This document shows, one piece after another, positions 6,735-14,979 of a DNA stretch of 18,264 bases. The stretch is from the NCBI RefSeq assembly GCF_905371695.1, contig NZ_CAJPMA010000030.1, positions 1-18,264 of the forward strand, in the 5' to 3' direction. This stretch comes from an uncultured Campylobacter sp. (lineage in GTDB: Bacteria > Campylobacterota > Campylobacteria > Campylobacterales > Campylobacteraceae). Each line of letters starts with the position of its first letter. The first letter of the stretch is position 1. The position numbers and the translations under genes are program-made. Below the pieces are notes generated by a model. It made no database searches. It was not told the origin of the DNA and worked only from the letters and a program-made list of their open reading frames with translations.

Positions 6735-7226
6735 TTATAAAACGGATTTTATCGCTCCTTCTAGCACTCCGCGCGGCGTAAGGCCTATGAATTTGCCCGC
6801 GATCTTACCGTCCTTGTCGAATACGTAAGTTACCGGCACGCCCATCACGCCGCCCACGGCCTTGCTAAAATAATCGACCGAAATTTTATCACTCGTAGTC
6901 TTAAATTCGATTGAATGCTCTTTAAGCAGCGCCATATCGACGTCAAATCCTTTGCTAGGCCCCAGGACGCCGATAAATTCCACGCGGTCGCCGTAAATTT
7001 TACGAAGTTCGTTAAGGTCTGGTATCTGCGTCTTGCACACGCCGCAATCGGTACCGAAAAAGAAGAGCAAATACGGCTTATCGCCGATTTTTAAGCGCTG
7101 ATCGCTCGGAAAAAAGGTCGTATCGATGCCTTTTGGATCGTTTAGCGTAATGTGGTGCTTTTCGTACTCTTTAACGCAGCCCGCCAGCGCTAGCAAAGCC
7201 GCTAGCGTTAAAAATATCTTTTTCAT
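6735..7226 (-). CDS. Thioredoxin-like (TlpA-type) lipoprotein of the P19 iron locus
   Basis: A lipobox LAGC places the lipidated Cys at residue 17, so the 163-residue protein is membrane-anchored and periplasmic. The thioredoxin fold shows as LLFFFGTDCGVCKTQIPDL with active-site C61-G-V-C64, a central VEFIGVLG strand and the cis-proline segment GVPVTYVFDKDGKI. Such proteins exchange disulfides or deliver electrons in the periplasm. It corresponds to Cj1664/Cj1665, but only one copy is present here. The spacing of 73 bases to the ATPase gene has no terminator, and AAGGA precedes the ATG. A likely role is keeping cysteines of the DUF2318 protein or of partner proteins reduced (inference). Confidence 0.85.
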   Translation of the reverse strand: MKKIFLTLAALLALAGCVKEYEKHHITLNDPKGIDTTFFPSDQRLKIGDKPYLLFFFGTDCGVCKTQIPDLNELRKIYGDRVEFIGVLGPSKGFDVDMALLKEHSIEFKTTSDKISVDYFSKAVGGVMGVPVTYVFDKDGKIAGKFIGLTPRGVLEGAIKSVL

Positions 7227-7299
7227 TTATTTCCTTCTACTTTGTCTACCGGGCTTTTCCGTAAAATTTTAATACGCCGCGCTAAAAACGAGACGGAGA

Positions 7300-7968
7300 C
7301 TAAGCCTGGTTTATCAGCCGAATATTATCTAGCTTTCCGTGTCTTAAATACACTATCTTATCGCCGTATTCCCCTAAATCAGGATTATGCGTAACGAGCA
7401 AGATCGTCTTACCTTGCGATTTTAGCTTACAAAAAAGATCTAACACGACCTTTTCATTGGCTTCGTCTAGGTTGCCCGTAGGCTCGTCGGCGATTAAAAT
7501 TTCAGGGTCGTTGATGAGCGAGCGCGCGATGCATAGACGTTGCTGCTCGCCGCCGCTTAGCTGGCTAGGGCGATGCGTGATGCGGTGAGAAAGTCCCACG
7601 GCTTCAAGGGCGGCTTTGGCGTCGGCTTCGTCCACGCTGCTGTGATAATACTGCGCTATCATCACGTTTTCAAGCGCGCTAAGATAAGGGATCAGGTGAA
7701 ACTGCTGAAATATGAGCCCTATCTTCTCACGGCGAAATTTTAGCGTATTTTCGGGCGTTAAATGGCTAGCGTCGTCCCCGCCTAAGATGTATTCGCCGCT
7801 GCTTGGCGTATCCATTAGCGATAAGATATTTACCAGCGTACTTTTGCCGCTACCGCTAGGCCCCATTACGCTGACCCACTCGCCCTTTTTAACGTCGAAA
7901 TTTATATTATCCAGCGCGCTAACGTCGCCGAATTTCTTACAAATATTTTTTAACTCTAACGCCTTCAT
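7300..7968 (-). CDS. ABC transporter ATPase, MacB/LolD type (Cj1663-like)
   Basis: This 222-residue ATPase has Walker A GPSGSGKST (36-44), a QQFHLIPYLSALENV region after the Q-loop, signature LSGGEQQRL (137-145), Walker B ILIADEPTGNLD (157-168) and H-loop VTHN. The GEQQR and DEPTGNLD forms are typical of the LolD/MacB class, which pairs with FtsX-fold permeases rather than classical importers. It abuts the preceding FtsX-like gene without a gap. In C. jejuni the equivalent gene lies in the p19 iron-uptake cluster. The transported substrate, if any, is not established; these proteins often drive mechanical work across the membrane. Confidence 0.9.
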   Translation of the reverse strand: MKALELKNICKKFGDVSALDNINFDVKKGEWVSVMGPSGSGKSTLVNILSLMDTPSSGEYILGGDDASHLTPENTLKFRREKIGLIFQQFHLIPYLSALENVMIAQYYHSSVDEADAKAALEAVGLSHRITHRPSQLSGGEQQRLCIARSLINDPEILIADEPTGNLDEANEKVVLDLFCKLKSQGKTILLVTHNPDLGEYGDKIVYLRHGKLDNIRLINQA

Positions 7969-9108
7969 CTATTCTCCTCGTAAAATATCCGCCATTTTAT
8001 TATTTAGCGCGCGTTTTATCGGATAAAACGCCGCAACCGCCGCAAACGCGAGCGATATAAATACCGCTAGCGGCACGCTTAAAATTCTAAAATCGATACT
8101 TGAACTAAATATCGCGTATCCCAGCGCTTGGGCTAGTAAAAAGCCCAAGAGAGAGCCCGCAAGCGCAGAAATAAAAGCCGCGATAAAGGTCTCTGCGCCG
8201 AACAGTTTTAGCACGTTTTTCTTACTCGCTCCAAGCGCTCTAATTAGCGCGATCTCTTTCGCGCGCGACAGCAAAATCGCGCTTAAAGTCGTATTTACGC
8301 ACATCGAAGTAATCAGTAAAATAACCAAAGAAACAAGCGCCATTAAAAGCTTGATTTTTTCAAGTATAAAGCCCTCGGATTTTGAAACCTTCGCTACCGG
8401 TTTGGCGGAAATTTCGGGCGAGCTTATATCTCTCGAAATTTTCGTAATCTCGTCGAAATTTCCAAGCACAACGGCTTCGGCATAGTTTATCAGGCCCTCT
8501 TTTTTAGCGATTTTTTGCGCTAGCGGAAGGGAGACTATTAACAACGCATCCTCTTTATCGCCGCTTGCTACGACACCTTTAATCTTGACCTTTTGCGCTT
8601 CGTTTTCGCCGATCGCTCTAATCTCGATCTCTTCGCCTACTTTAAAGCCCGCTTGTTTAGCCAAATCTACGCCGATTAGCGCGCTTTTATCGTCGAAGTC
8701 TAGCTTTACCGCGCTTCCTTCTTTAACCTCTAAAAACGGCTTCACTTTATCTAGCTCGCTAAATTTCGCTCCCATCAAAACGGCGTTCGTAGGCCCGATA
8801 TTAGCCTGCGTAAAGAGATATCCGCTGCTTCCTAATAAATTTTGAGACGGAATTTTACCTATCGCCTCGCCGAATTTCGCCTCGCTCATATCGTCGTTAT
8901 CTAAATTCGCGGGAGCGAAAATCATATTGGCGCCGTAGGTTTTTAACTCGCGCGATACCTTACTGTCTATATCTAAATAAACGTTAATAAACGCCGCGCA
9001 TACGCAAGCGCCCAGCATTATCGAGACGGCTACGACCGCCGTTCTAGCCGAGCCGTTTTTTAGGCTTTTATAGATTAGGTTTAAAAAGAATTTTTTATTT
9101 GCGGTCAT
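7969..9108 (-). CDS. FtsX-like ABC permease (Cj1662-like)
   Basis: This 379-residue permease has the MacB arrangement: one N-terminal membrane helix (about 20-45), a large periplasmic domain (about 50-250, including SRELKTYGANMIFAP and GEEIEIRAIGENEAQKVKI), then three C-terminal helices. The cytoplasmic loop AKEIALIRALGASKKNVLKL is the ATPase-contact motif of FtsX proteins. The ATG at 9108 follows GAGG by six bases and the gene overlaps the upstream FtsX-like gene by 14 bases. It probably forms a heterodimer with that neighbour, driven by the ATPase gene that directly follows. Confidence 0.9.
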   Translation of the reverse strand: MTANKKFFLNLIYKSLKNGSARTAVVAVSIMLGACVCAAFINVYLDIDSKVSRELKTYGANMIFAPANLDNDDMSEAKFGEAIGKIPSQNLLGSSGYLFTQANIGPTNAVLMGAKFSELDKVKPFLEVKEGSAVKLDFDDKSALIGVDLAKQAGFKVGEEIEIRAIGENEAQKVKIKGVVASGDKEDALLIVSLPLAQKIAKKEGLINYAEAVVLGNFDEITKISRDISSPEISAKPVAKVSKSEGFILEKIKLLMALVSLVILLITSMCVNTTLSAILLSRAKEIALIRALGASKKNVLKLFGAETFIAAFISALAGSLLGFLLAQALGYAIFSSSIDFRILSVPLAVFISLAFAAVAAFYPIKRALNNKMADILRGE

Positions 9109-10375
9109 AAAGCACCTCGGCAGGAAGTAAATTTATCACGTTTCTCATCGGGATTAACGAACCTATGACGCTAATAGCGAGCGCAAACGCCGTGCAAAGC
9201 GGCAGCGCGATCCACGCTACGCCGATACCGTGCCCGAATATCGCGTAAGCCATGACGTAGCTTAGCGCGTATCCGGCTACCGCTCCCGCGAGCCCGGCGA
9301 AAAACGCTACCACTAAGCTTTCGCTGGCAAATAGCGCGTAAATTTCAAAGTTGCTAGCACCCAGCGCTTTAAGCAGGCCGATCTCCTTTTTTCGGCGGTA
9401 AATTTCGCTCGTCATTAAGGATGTAATGCCGATAGCCGCCACGCCCAGCGCGATGATAGATACGATACCCATTAGGCTTTGGATCTTTTTTACGATATTG
9501 CTCTCCGCGTCGCTTACTTGAAGGTTCGCCTTCGCGCTAATACCGGCGATCTCCTCTTCGATTTGATATGCGATCGAGCCCGCGTAAGCCGAGCAGTACC
9601 AAAGGTCGTATTCGGCGCTGTCTAGGTTATCTAAATTCCTGCGCGCTTTTAAGGATAGGTCGTTTTCTGGGATCGTCATCGCAGAAACCTCCGCTCGCGT
9701 AAATTTACCCTCGTGCCCGCTTAGAATTTGCGCTAGTTTTAGCGAGCCTACGAGCTTTCTGCTCTGCTCGCCGGCGCCTTTTAAAATTCCTACTACCCTA
9801 ACCTCGTAACCGCCTAAATTTAGCTTATCGCCGACTTTTAAATTTTCGCGCCCAGCCAGCTCGTCGCCGACTAAAATTTCATCGATGCTATCGTCTTTTA
9901 CCCAAGCGCCCTGCACGCCCCAAAACCCGAACAAACTCTTTACGCCGCTGCTAAACTCGGGCTCGTCCTTAACGCCTATATTTTTATCGAAATAGGTACC
10001 TTGAAGCGAAAATTCCCGTCCTTTTTCGTCCTTTACCTTAACGTCCAAAAACGGAGCTAGCGCTACGATATTATTTCGCCAGAAAATCTCTTTAACCTTA
10101 TGCAGCTTGTCTTCGTCTATAAAATTCTGCGATTTTAACGGAGTAAAATTTCGCCCCTCTATCTCGATGCTAAGGCTCTCGCCGCGCGGCAAGATCACGA
10201 TATTAGAGCCGTAGCTGCGAAGCTCGCTCGCGACCTCGTCGCCGATTTTTAAAGTAATATTTAACATGCAAGCTAGCAAAATAGTAGCTAGAAATATCGT
10301 AACAAACGCCATCGTCTTTTGTACTCGACTACCCGTGATCGAGCTTTTGATCATTATTAATTGCATATTTCTCAT
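9095..10375 (-). CDS. FtsX-like ABC permease (Cj1661-like)
   Basis: This 426-residue permease is a paralogue of the next gene with the same layout: N-terminal helix (about 20-45), periplasmic domain with SELRSYGSNIVILPRG and VRVVGILKG, and three C-terminal helices with the loop RRKKEIGLLKALGASNFEIY. The two proteins share the ELxxYGxNxxxxP element after the first helix, so they are clearly related by duplication. The ATG overlaps the DUF2318 gene stop by four bases (ATGA), and no strong ribosome binding site precedes it, which suggests coupled translation. Confidence 0.9.
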   Translation of the reverse strand: MRNMQLIMIKSSITGSRVQKTMAFVTIFLATILLACMLNITLKIGDEVASELRSYGSNIVILPRGESLSIEIEGRNFTPLKSQNFIDEDKLHKVKEIFWRNNIVALAPFLDVKVKDEKGREFSLQGTYFDKNIGVKDEPEFSSGVKSLFGFWGVQGAWVKDDSIDEILVGDELAGRENLKVGDKLNLGGYEVRVVGILKGAGEQSRKLVGSLKLAQILSGHEGKFTRAEVSAMTIPENDLSLKARRNLDNLDSAEYDLWYCSAYAGSIAYQIEEEIAGISAKANLQVSDAESNIVKKIQSLMGIVSIIALGVAAIGITSLMTSEIYRRKKEIGLLKALGASNFEIYALFASESLVVAFFAGLAGAVAGYALSYVMAYAIFGHGIGVAWIALPLCTAFALAISVIGSLIPMRNVINLLPAEVLYDRK

Positions 10376-11739
10376 TTTAGCGTCCCGTTAATGTCTACGT
10401 ATTTTTCCGGATGCGCTTCAAATTCCGCCTGAGTTTGGTTATTTTCGAAAAAATACGTCCTGTTGTAATATAAATACGACCTTGAATTTTGGTTGCTGAC
10501 CTTCTTACGGCTAACGGGGTCGATTACCTCTTTTTCCACGACCTTGCTAAACATCCTAGCGCCCTCTACGATAGTATCGTAAGTTACGCTAATATACTTT
10601 CCGTCGAATTCAAAAGGCATAGGGATCGGATTGCAACCGCCATCTTTGCCTACACTAGGTAGGAAAATTCGCACGTTGCACGAGATGCAGATTAGGTCGT
10701 TGCCGCGCTTTACGTAGCCCATATCGCCGCATATCGCGCATGCGTCAAAGACTATAATAGGCGACGGGCGATCGGGAAAGCGGTTAAGCAAGAAAAATCG
10801 CACCTCTTTGCCTTCGTCGGTGATATAAGCGTATCTGTGGAGATCGTTATCTTTTAAAATTTCTACGTCAAAGACGAATTTGCCGTCTACGGGCTCGATT
10901 AAAATCGGATCGGAAATTTTAGGCGGGCGAGAGGCGTAAAGATCGTAATAAAGCAAAAACGATACACTAACGACCGCGACGCAAACGGCTGATTTTACGT
11001 TTGCGGCGATACTTTGCCTAACCGCGTTTACTAGACGAAATTTAATAGAACCTACCGCGTCTTTGCTAACCGCCGCGGGCCTTGCGCAGTAATTAATAGC
11101 GGCTAAAACTAAAACGACTAGCGCATAAAAATAAGCGATAAACGTAGCTACGTAAATCCCCTTAGCTACGAGCGATAGCACGGCGGGATACGTAGGGATA
11201 TTCCCCGCTCGCATAAGCTCTAACGTAGCGTTTGACAGCTTTTCTAAGATTAGGCAAAGCAGAACCAAAACGCTAGTTAGTTTTAAAATTTTGGGCGAAA
11301 GATAATTTTTAATATTTGAAATAAAGAAAAATAAAGCGATTAAAAGCGTCATCGCCAAAAGCATTAAAAAGAAGCTAATTATGCTTTGCGTATCGAGTAA
11401 TTCGCCCGCAAATAGCGGGAAAAGAAGGCTAATCGCGCTATAATTTACGCCAAAACCCAGCCCTAGCGCGAAAAACGTCAAAATTTTTGCTAGTTTAAAC
11501 TCAAAGAATATCCACACCGCGCTAACGATTAAAACCGCAAACGTGATGCAGTCAAACAGCATCTTAGCGTTAGCGTCAAGCAGCGCGCTTTTGGCGGATT
11601 TTAGTATCAAAATGCCGATACCGACGCCTATTAGCGAGGGTAAAAATATAGTTTTTAAACTTTTATCCTTATTGCTTAAAGCGGCAAAAAGAGTAAATCC
11701 AAGCAAAGCCGAAATAACTTGAACGAAGTAAATAGACAT
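10372..11739 (-). CDS. DUF2318 Fe-S membrane protein with degenerate YHS-like tail (Cj1660-like)
   Basis: Residues 1-265 carry about eight membrane helices. The periplasmic C-terminal part has the DUF2318 pattern: CAIC (334-337), GYVKRGNDLICISC (351 and 354), and GKDGGCNPIPMPF (Cys369), which should bind an iron-sulfur or other redox metal centre. Residues about 405-448 look like a YHS domain (DPVSRKKV...YLYYNRTYFFENN...FEAHPEKY), but the Cys of the usual DPVC is Ser and the domain has no cysteine. The protein is encoded between P19 and the FtsX pair, and homologues accompany P19 in other bacteria. A role in electron transfer or metal handling for iron uptake is the likely reading. Its start has CAAGG seven bases upstream. 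Confidence 0.85.
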   Translation of the reverse strand: MSIYFVQVISALLGFTLFAALSNKDKSLKTIFLPSLIGVGIGILILKSAKSALLDANAKMLFDCITFAVLIVSAVWIFFEFKLAKILTFFALGLGFGVNYSAISLLFPLFAGELLDTQSIISFFLMLLAMTLLIALFFFISNIKNYLSPKILKLTSVLVLLCLILEKLSNATLELMRAGNIPTYPAVLSLVAKGIYVATFIAYFYALVVLVLAAINYCARPAAVSKDAVGSIKFRLVNAVRQSIAANVKSAVCVAVVSVSFLLYYDLYASRPPKISDPILIEPVDGKFVFDVEILKDNDLHRYAYITDEGKEVRFFLLNRFPDRPSPIIVFDACAICGDMGYVKRGNDLICISCNVRIFLPSVGKDGGCNPIPMPFEFDGKYISVTYDTIVEGARMFSKVVEKEVIDPVSRKKVSNQNSRSYLYYNRTYFFENNQTQAEFEAHPEKYVDINGTLK

Positions 11740-11774
11740 AAAAAACCTTGAAAATTTTAAAATTTTAGGTGAAA

Positions 11775-11798
11775 TTTAGGGCGAAAATTCGCCCTAAA
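11775..11798 (-). terminator. Strong hairpin directly after p19
   Basis: The arms TTTAGGGCGAA and TTCGCCCTAAA are perfectly complementary over 11 bases with an AA centre (effective loop about six bases). It begins one base after the p19 stop. On the minus strand it is followed by TTTCACC, so the T-run is weak. The next gene (10372-11739) starts only 36 bases beyond it and belongs to the same cluster. I read it as a leaky terminator or a 3' stabiliser of p19 mRNA. Confidence 0.6.
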
Positions 11799-11799
11799 A

Positions 11800-12321
11800 T
11801 TATTTAACCGGGCCGCCGGTCCATTGGAATTTGTAAGTCGTAGTGAAAGGCTCGAACCATTTACCTACGCCCGTTTCTTTGTCGGCGTGGCGACCGAAGC
11901 CGTTAGCCTCAGGGCTTTGGATGTTAAATTTCACTTCATAGTTGCCTACGCCGGTATCCATTTTAACGTTTGCGCCGTAGTGAGGACCGTCGCTTGCTAC
12001 CATCGGCATGAAAGTTCCTTTTTTAACTTTACCGTTGTCTAGGTTTTTTAGCTCGTAGTTGATTTTTAGATAAGGAACCCACTCGCCCTCGCCGAAGCCG
12101 TTTTTATTGCCCGCGATAGCGTGAATGTCGGCTTCTAGGTGGATGTCTGCTTGACTAGGAGCTAAATCGATACCTTTTGGCTCCATATCGATCGGTTGTA
12201 GATAAACGGCTGCTATTTCCATTCCGTTAGCTTCTACCGGCTCGCCGATAGGATGTTCGCCCGCAAGCGCGATACTAGCGGCTAAACTAAAAGCCGCGAC
12301 TGATGCAAGAATCTTTTTCAT
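11800..12321 (-). CDS. p19: P19 periplasmic copper-containing iron-uptake protein
   Basis: This 173-residue protein has a Sec signal peptide cleaved near ALA20-GE. It is the Campylobacter P19 family (FetP/Cj1659), periplasmic homodimers that bind copper and iron and feed the FTR1 permease. The copper-site residues fit H61 and E63 (ADIHLEADIHA), M107 (MPMVASDG), H114 (GPHYGAN) and H145 (GFGRHADKETG). The gene starts 14 bases after the FTR1 gene, so translation is probably linked. A strong hairpin sits right behind the stop, which may raise p19 mRNA over the distal genes. Length and motifs look complete. Confidence 0.96.
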   Translation of the reverse strand: MKKILASVAAFSLAASIALAGEHPIGEPVEANGMEIAAVYLQPIDMEPKGIDLAPSQADIHLEADIHAIAGNKNGFGEGEWVPYLKINYELKNLDNGKVKKGTFMPMVASDGPHYGANVKMDTGVGNYEVKFNIQSPEANGFGRHADKETGVGKWFEPFTTTYKFQWTGGPVK

Positions 12322-12335
12322 ACTTTCTCCTTTTA

Positions 12336-14285
12336 TTAAGATTGACTTTTCTGTTTTGATTTCATAATAATTATGCCGACGATAAGCGCTAGCACCATTA
12401 AGATTTGCGGTACCAAGCTCTCGTAATAAGGCTTTAATCCAAGCCAGTTACCCGCCCATTCAGGAAAATCTAGTCCGTTAATGATAGTCGGGATAAAAAT
12501 TTTACCCTCTACTAGCTCCATTACACCCTTGCCGACGAATACGACAGACATATAAAAAATGATCGCCGAGGTAAATATAAAAAACGGCTTAATCGGAATT
12601 TTTAGCGCGAAAATTTTAAAGATAAAATAAACAACTAACAAAACGACTACGCCCGTAATGAATCCGCCCGTAATCATCGAATAATCGCCTGCGCCCTTTG
12701 CGCCGAAAATAATAGCCTGATAAAACAGTACAGTCTCCGCGCCCTCTCTAAATACGGCCAAAAATACCGTCCACCAAAGCGCAGCCACGGAGTTAGTAGA
12801 AAGCGCTTCGTTTACGTGTCCTTGGATGTAGCTGTTCCATTTTTTCGCACCCGCGTTTGAAAGCAGCCAAAATCCGACGTAAAAGAGTAGACCAACGGCT
12901 ACTAGCATCGTGATGCCTTCCATTAATTCGCGCTTTTGGCCTGCCGCAGCGCCGAATATTAGATTCATCACCCAAGCCATAACAAAGCTTAAAACGATCG
13001 CCACGCCGACCGAGCTATATACGACTTTGCCCATTTTCGCGGCGTTGCCGGTTTTTACCAGATAAGCTACGACCGCAGCTACGATGATGAGCGCCTCAAA
13101 TCCCTCGCGTAAGATAATAGTAAGCGCCGAAAGAAACAAAAACCAAGGCGATTGTTTTCCGCCCGTAAGCTCCAAGGCGCTTGCTAGCTGCGCGGCTAGC
13201 TTATCCGTAGCATCTTTAACGCGCGCTTCGTCGGCGCCGGATTTCATAAGAGCTACGATAGAGCTAAAACTACTTTCGATATTGGTCTTTAAGTTTACGT
13301 CGATCGCGCCGACCGTATTTTCCATGCCGCTAGCTTCGAATTCGTCGAAATATATATCTTGCACGTCGCCCATAGCCTTTTTAGCGTCTCCGCTTTTATA
13401 CATGGCTAACGCAGCTACGACTTTTTGATTTATGTTATCGACCACAGGCGCGTAATCCGTCTGAGTTTCATCGTCCTGCGCCGCGTCCGCTACGGCGCTC
13501 ATATCCACGACCGCGATCTTAGCGGCGTCGGCGGGAAGTTTACCGATAGCTTCGTAGATTAGTTTATTGATTTCGGCCGTTTTTGCTTTAAAATCCTCTT
13601 TGGTTATCGCGTTTGTCGTGCCGCTAATAGCCTCTCCCATTTTGCGCTGGATGTCCGCGTCTAGGCTTTTGCCGTTTTCTATATGCTGGCGAACGGCGAT
13701 TTCAAGCTTAGTATTTCGGTAATTTTCGAATTTCGCCGTATTTAGCGCCTTCTTGGCGTCCTCATTTTTATCTGCGTCGTAACTAGCCGCGGCGTCTTTT
13801 AAATTTTGCGAAATTTTTTCGAATACCGCTTTCCACTCGGGCGCAAATTTAGAAACGTCGAAATTTTGTTCTGCGAAGGCCGCACTCGGATCGGTAGAAT
13901 ACTCGCCCACTAGCCTATGGCCGCTTGAAATTTTAGGTAAAATTTCGTCGATTTCTTTATTTAGATTGTCTATTCTTTCTTGAACCTTCTCGGGTGCTTC
14001 GCCGGCTTTTATCGCTTTGCGAATTTCGCCGAACTGTTTTTCCATCGCGTAGGCTTTTTTCTGACTAAAATTTATACGAATACCCGCTTCTATATCCTCG
14101 AAATAGCCGAAATACGCGTTTTGAACGGTAGCTACGGCCTGTTCGACGTTGCCGGCTTTATACTCGTCTATTACTTTAACGAACTCACTTTTAATAGTGG
14201 CGACGACTTGATCGTAATCATCATTTTTGGCAAAAACCAAAATAGGCAGTAACGCCAAAACAAAAATTTTAAAAATTTTACTCAT
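12336..14285 (-). CDS. ftr1: FTR1-family iron permease with three-module periplasmic domain (Cj1658-like)
   Basis: The protein has 649 residues. A signal sequence (1-20) precedes a long periplasmic helical region (about 21-380), followed by about seven membrane helices. Two iron-translocation motifs are intact: REGFE (393-397) and REGAE (513-517). The periplasmic part seems to hold three related modules beginning near 24, 148 and 278, each with a conserved block: EYKAGNVEQA...AYFGYFE, SYDADKNEDAKKA...KFENYR, and MYKSGDAKKA...IYFDEFE. It is the first gene of the iron operon, partner of P19 and homologous to Cj1658. A Fur-box-like sequence lies 60-74 bases before the ATG, so iron repression is expected. 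Confidence 0.94.
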   Translation of the reverse strand: MSKIFKIFVLALLPILVFAKNDDYDQVVATIKSEFVKVIDEYKAGNVEQAVATVQNAYFGYFEDIEAGIRINFSQKKAYAMEKQFGEIRKAIKAGEAPEKVQERIDNLNKEIDEILPKISSGHRLVGEYSTDPSAAFAEQNFDVSKFAPEWKAVFEKISQNLKDAAASYDADKNEDAKKALNTAKFENYRNTKLEIAVRQHIENGKSLDADIQRKMGEAISGTTNAITKEDFKAKTAEINKLIYEAIGKLPADAAKIAVVDMSAVADAAQDDETQTDYAPVVDNINQKVVAALAMYKSGDAKKAMGDVQDIYFDEFEASGMENTVGAIDVNLKTNIESSFSSIVALMKSGADEARVKDATDKLAAQLASALELTGGKQSPWFLFLSALTIILREGFEALIIVAAVVAYLVKTGNAAKMGKVVYSSVGVAIVLSFVMAWVMNLIFGAAAGQKRELMEGITMLVAVGLLFYVGFWLLSNAGAKKWNSYIQGHVNEALSTNSVAALWWTVFLAVFREGAETVLFYQAIIFGAKGAGDYSMITGGFITGVVVLLVVYFIFKIFALKIPIKPFFIFTSAIIFYMSVVFVGKGVMELVEGKIFIPTIINGLDFPEWAGNWLGLKPYYESLVPQILMVLALIVGIIIMKSKQKSQS

Positions 14286-14344
14286 TTAAGCTCTTTCGGT
14301 CTAAATTTTTGCCGAAGTCTAGCAAAAAAAGGCTTTAAGTAAAA

Positions 14345-14359
14345 TAAAAACTATTATCA
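14345..14359 (-). promoter_or_regulatory. Candidate Fur box before the FTR1-P19 operon
   Basis: The minus strand reads TGATAATAGTTTTTA, matching TGATAAT-A-ATTATCA at 12 of 15 positions with the left half perfect. It lies 60-74 bases upstream of the FTR1 start. Downstream, TGCTAGACT after a T-run could be an extended -10 element. Fur control is known for the homologous C. jejuni locus. The right half-site is poor, so this remains a candidate. Confidence 0.45.
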
Positions 14360-14390
14360 GGAAAAAGTATTTTTGAGAGTAAAAATAATA

Positions 14391-14414
14391 AAAAGGGAGC
14401 ATGCACTCCCTTTT
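14391..14414 (-). terminator. Rho-independent terminator of the fdh operon
   Basis: A nine-base-pair stem (AAAAGGGAG with CTCCCTTTT, loop of six) starts four bases after the fdhB stop. On the minus strand the stem ends in a T-run (TTTTTATTATTTTTA). It closes the formate dehydrogenase operon and insulates it from the FTR1 promoter that follows within about 35 bases. Confidence 0.85.
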
Positions 14415-14418
14415 TCTG

Positions 14419-14979
14419 CTATAACCTAGTAGTCGCGTTTCTAATCATTACGCGCTTGCGGTATACGTTTGATACCTCCGACGCGTCGCCGACTAGTAGG
14501 GCGTTCGTAGAACAAATAGCCGCGCACATCGGCACTTTACCTTCAGCCATTCTATTTTGTCCGTATAGCTCGAATTCCTCGTGAGAATTCGTAGGCTCAG
14601 GACCGCCGGCACACATAGTACACTTATCCATCTCGCCCTTAACGCCGAATGCCCCGTCGCGCGGGAACTGCGGCGCGCCGAACGGACACGCGTATAGGCA
14701 GTATCCACAGCCTATGCATTTGTTTTTATCGTGAAGCACGATACCATCAGCTCTAATGTAAAAGCAATTTACCGGACATACCTGCTCGCAAGGCGCATCG
14801 GTGCAGTGCTGACAAGCAAGAGTAGTCGAAATTTCCTTACCTTCTATACCGTCGTTTAGCGTGATTACCTTTCGGCGGTAAATACCTACGGGTAGTTCGT
14901 GAGCCGATTGACACGCTACCTGACAACCAAAGCAACTAATGCATCTATCGTTATCGACGTAAAATTTCATACGCGCCAT
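14419..14979 (-). CDS. fdhB: Formate dehydrogenase iron-sulfur subunit
   Basis: This 186-residue ferredoxin-type subunit passes electrons from the formate-oxidising FdhA towards a membrane cytochrome b. Four cysteine clusters for [4Fe-4S] centres are visible: CISCFGCQVAC (13-23), CQHCTDAPCEQVCP, CIGCGYCLYACP, and CTMC with CAAIC. It lacks a C-terminal membrane anchor such as that of E. coli FdnH. The ATG shares one base with the fdhA stop (TAATG), and AAGGAG lies nine bases upstream. The gene after it is not fdhC: a terminator follows at once. It is carried to the periplasm with Tat-bearing FdhA, as known for this enzyme class. Confidence 0.95.
   Translation of the reverse strand: MARMKFYVDNDRCISCFGCQVACQSAHELPVGIYRRKVITLNDGIEGKEISTTLACQHCTDAPCEQVCPVNCFYIRADGIVLHDKNKCIGCGYCLYACPFGAPQFPRDGAFGVKGEMDKCTMCAGGPEPTNSHEEFELYGQNRMAEGKVPMCAAICSTNALLVGDASEVSNVYRKRVMIRNATTRL

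Noticed and set aside
14493..14708. Second minus-strand frame inside fdhB
   Set aside because: It overlaps the ferredoxin frame with all its cysteine motifs and its own translation has no pattern.
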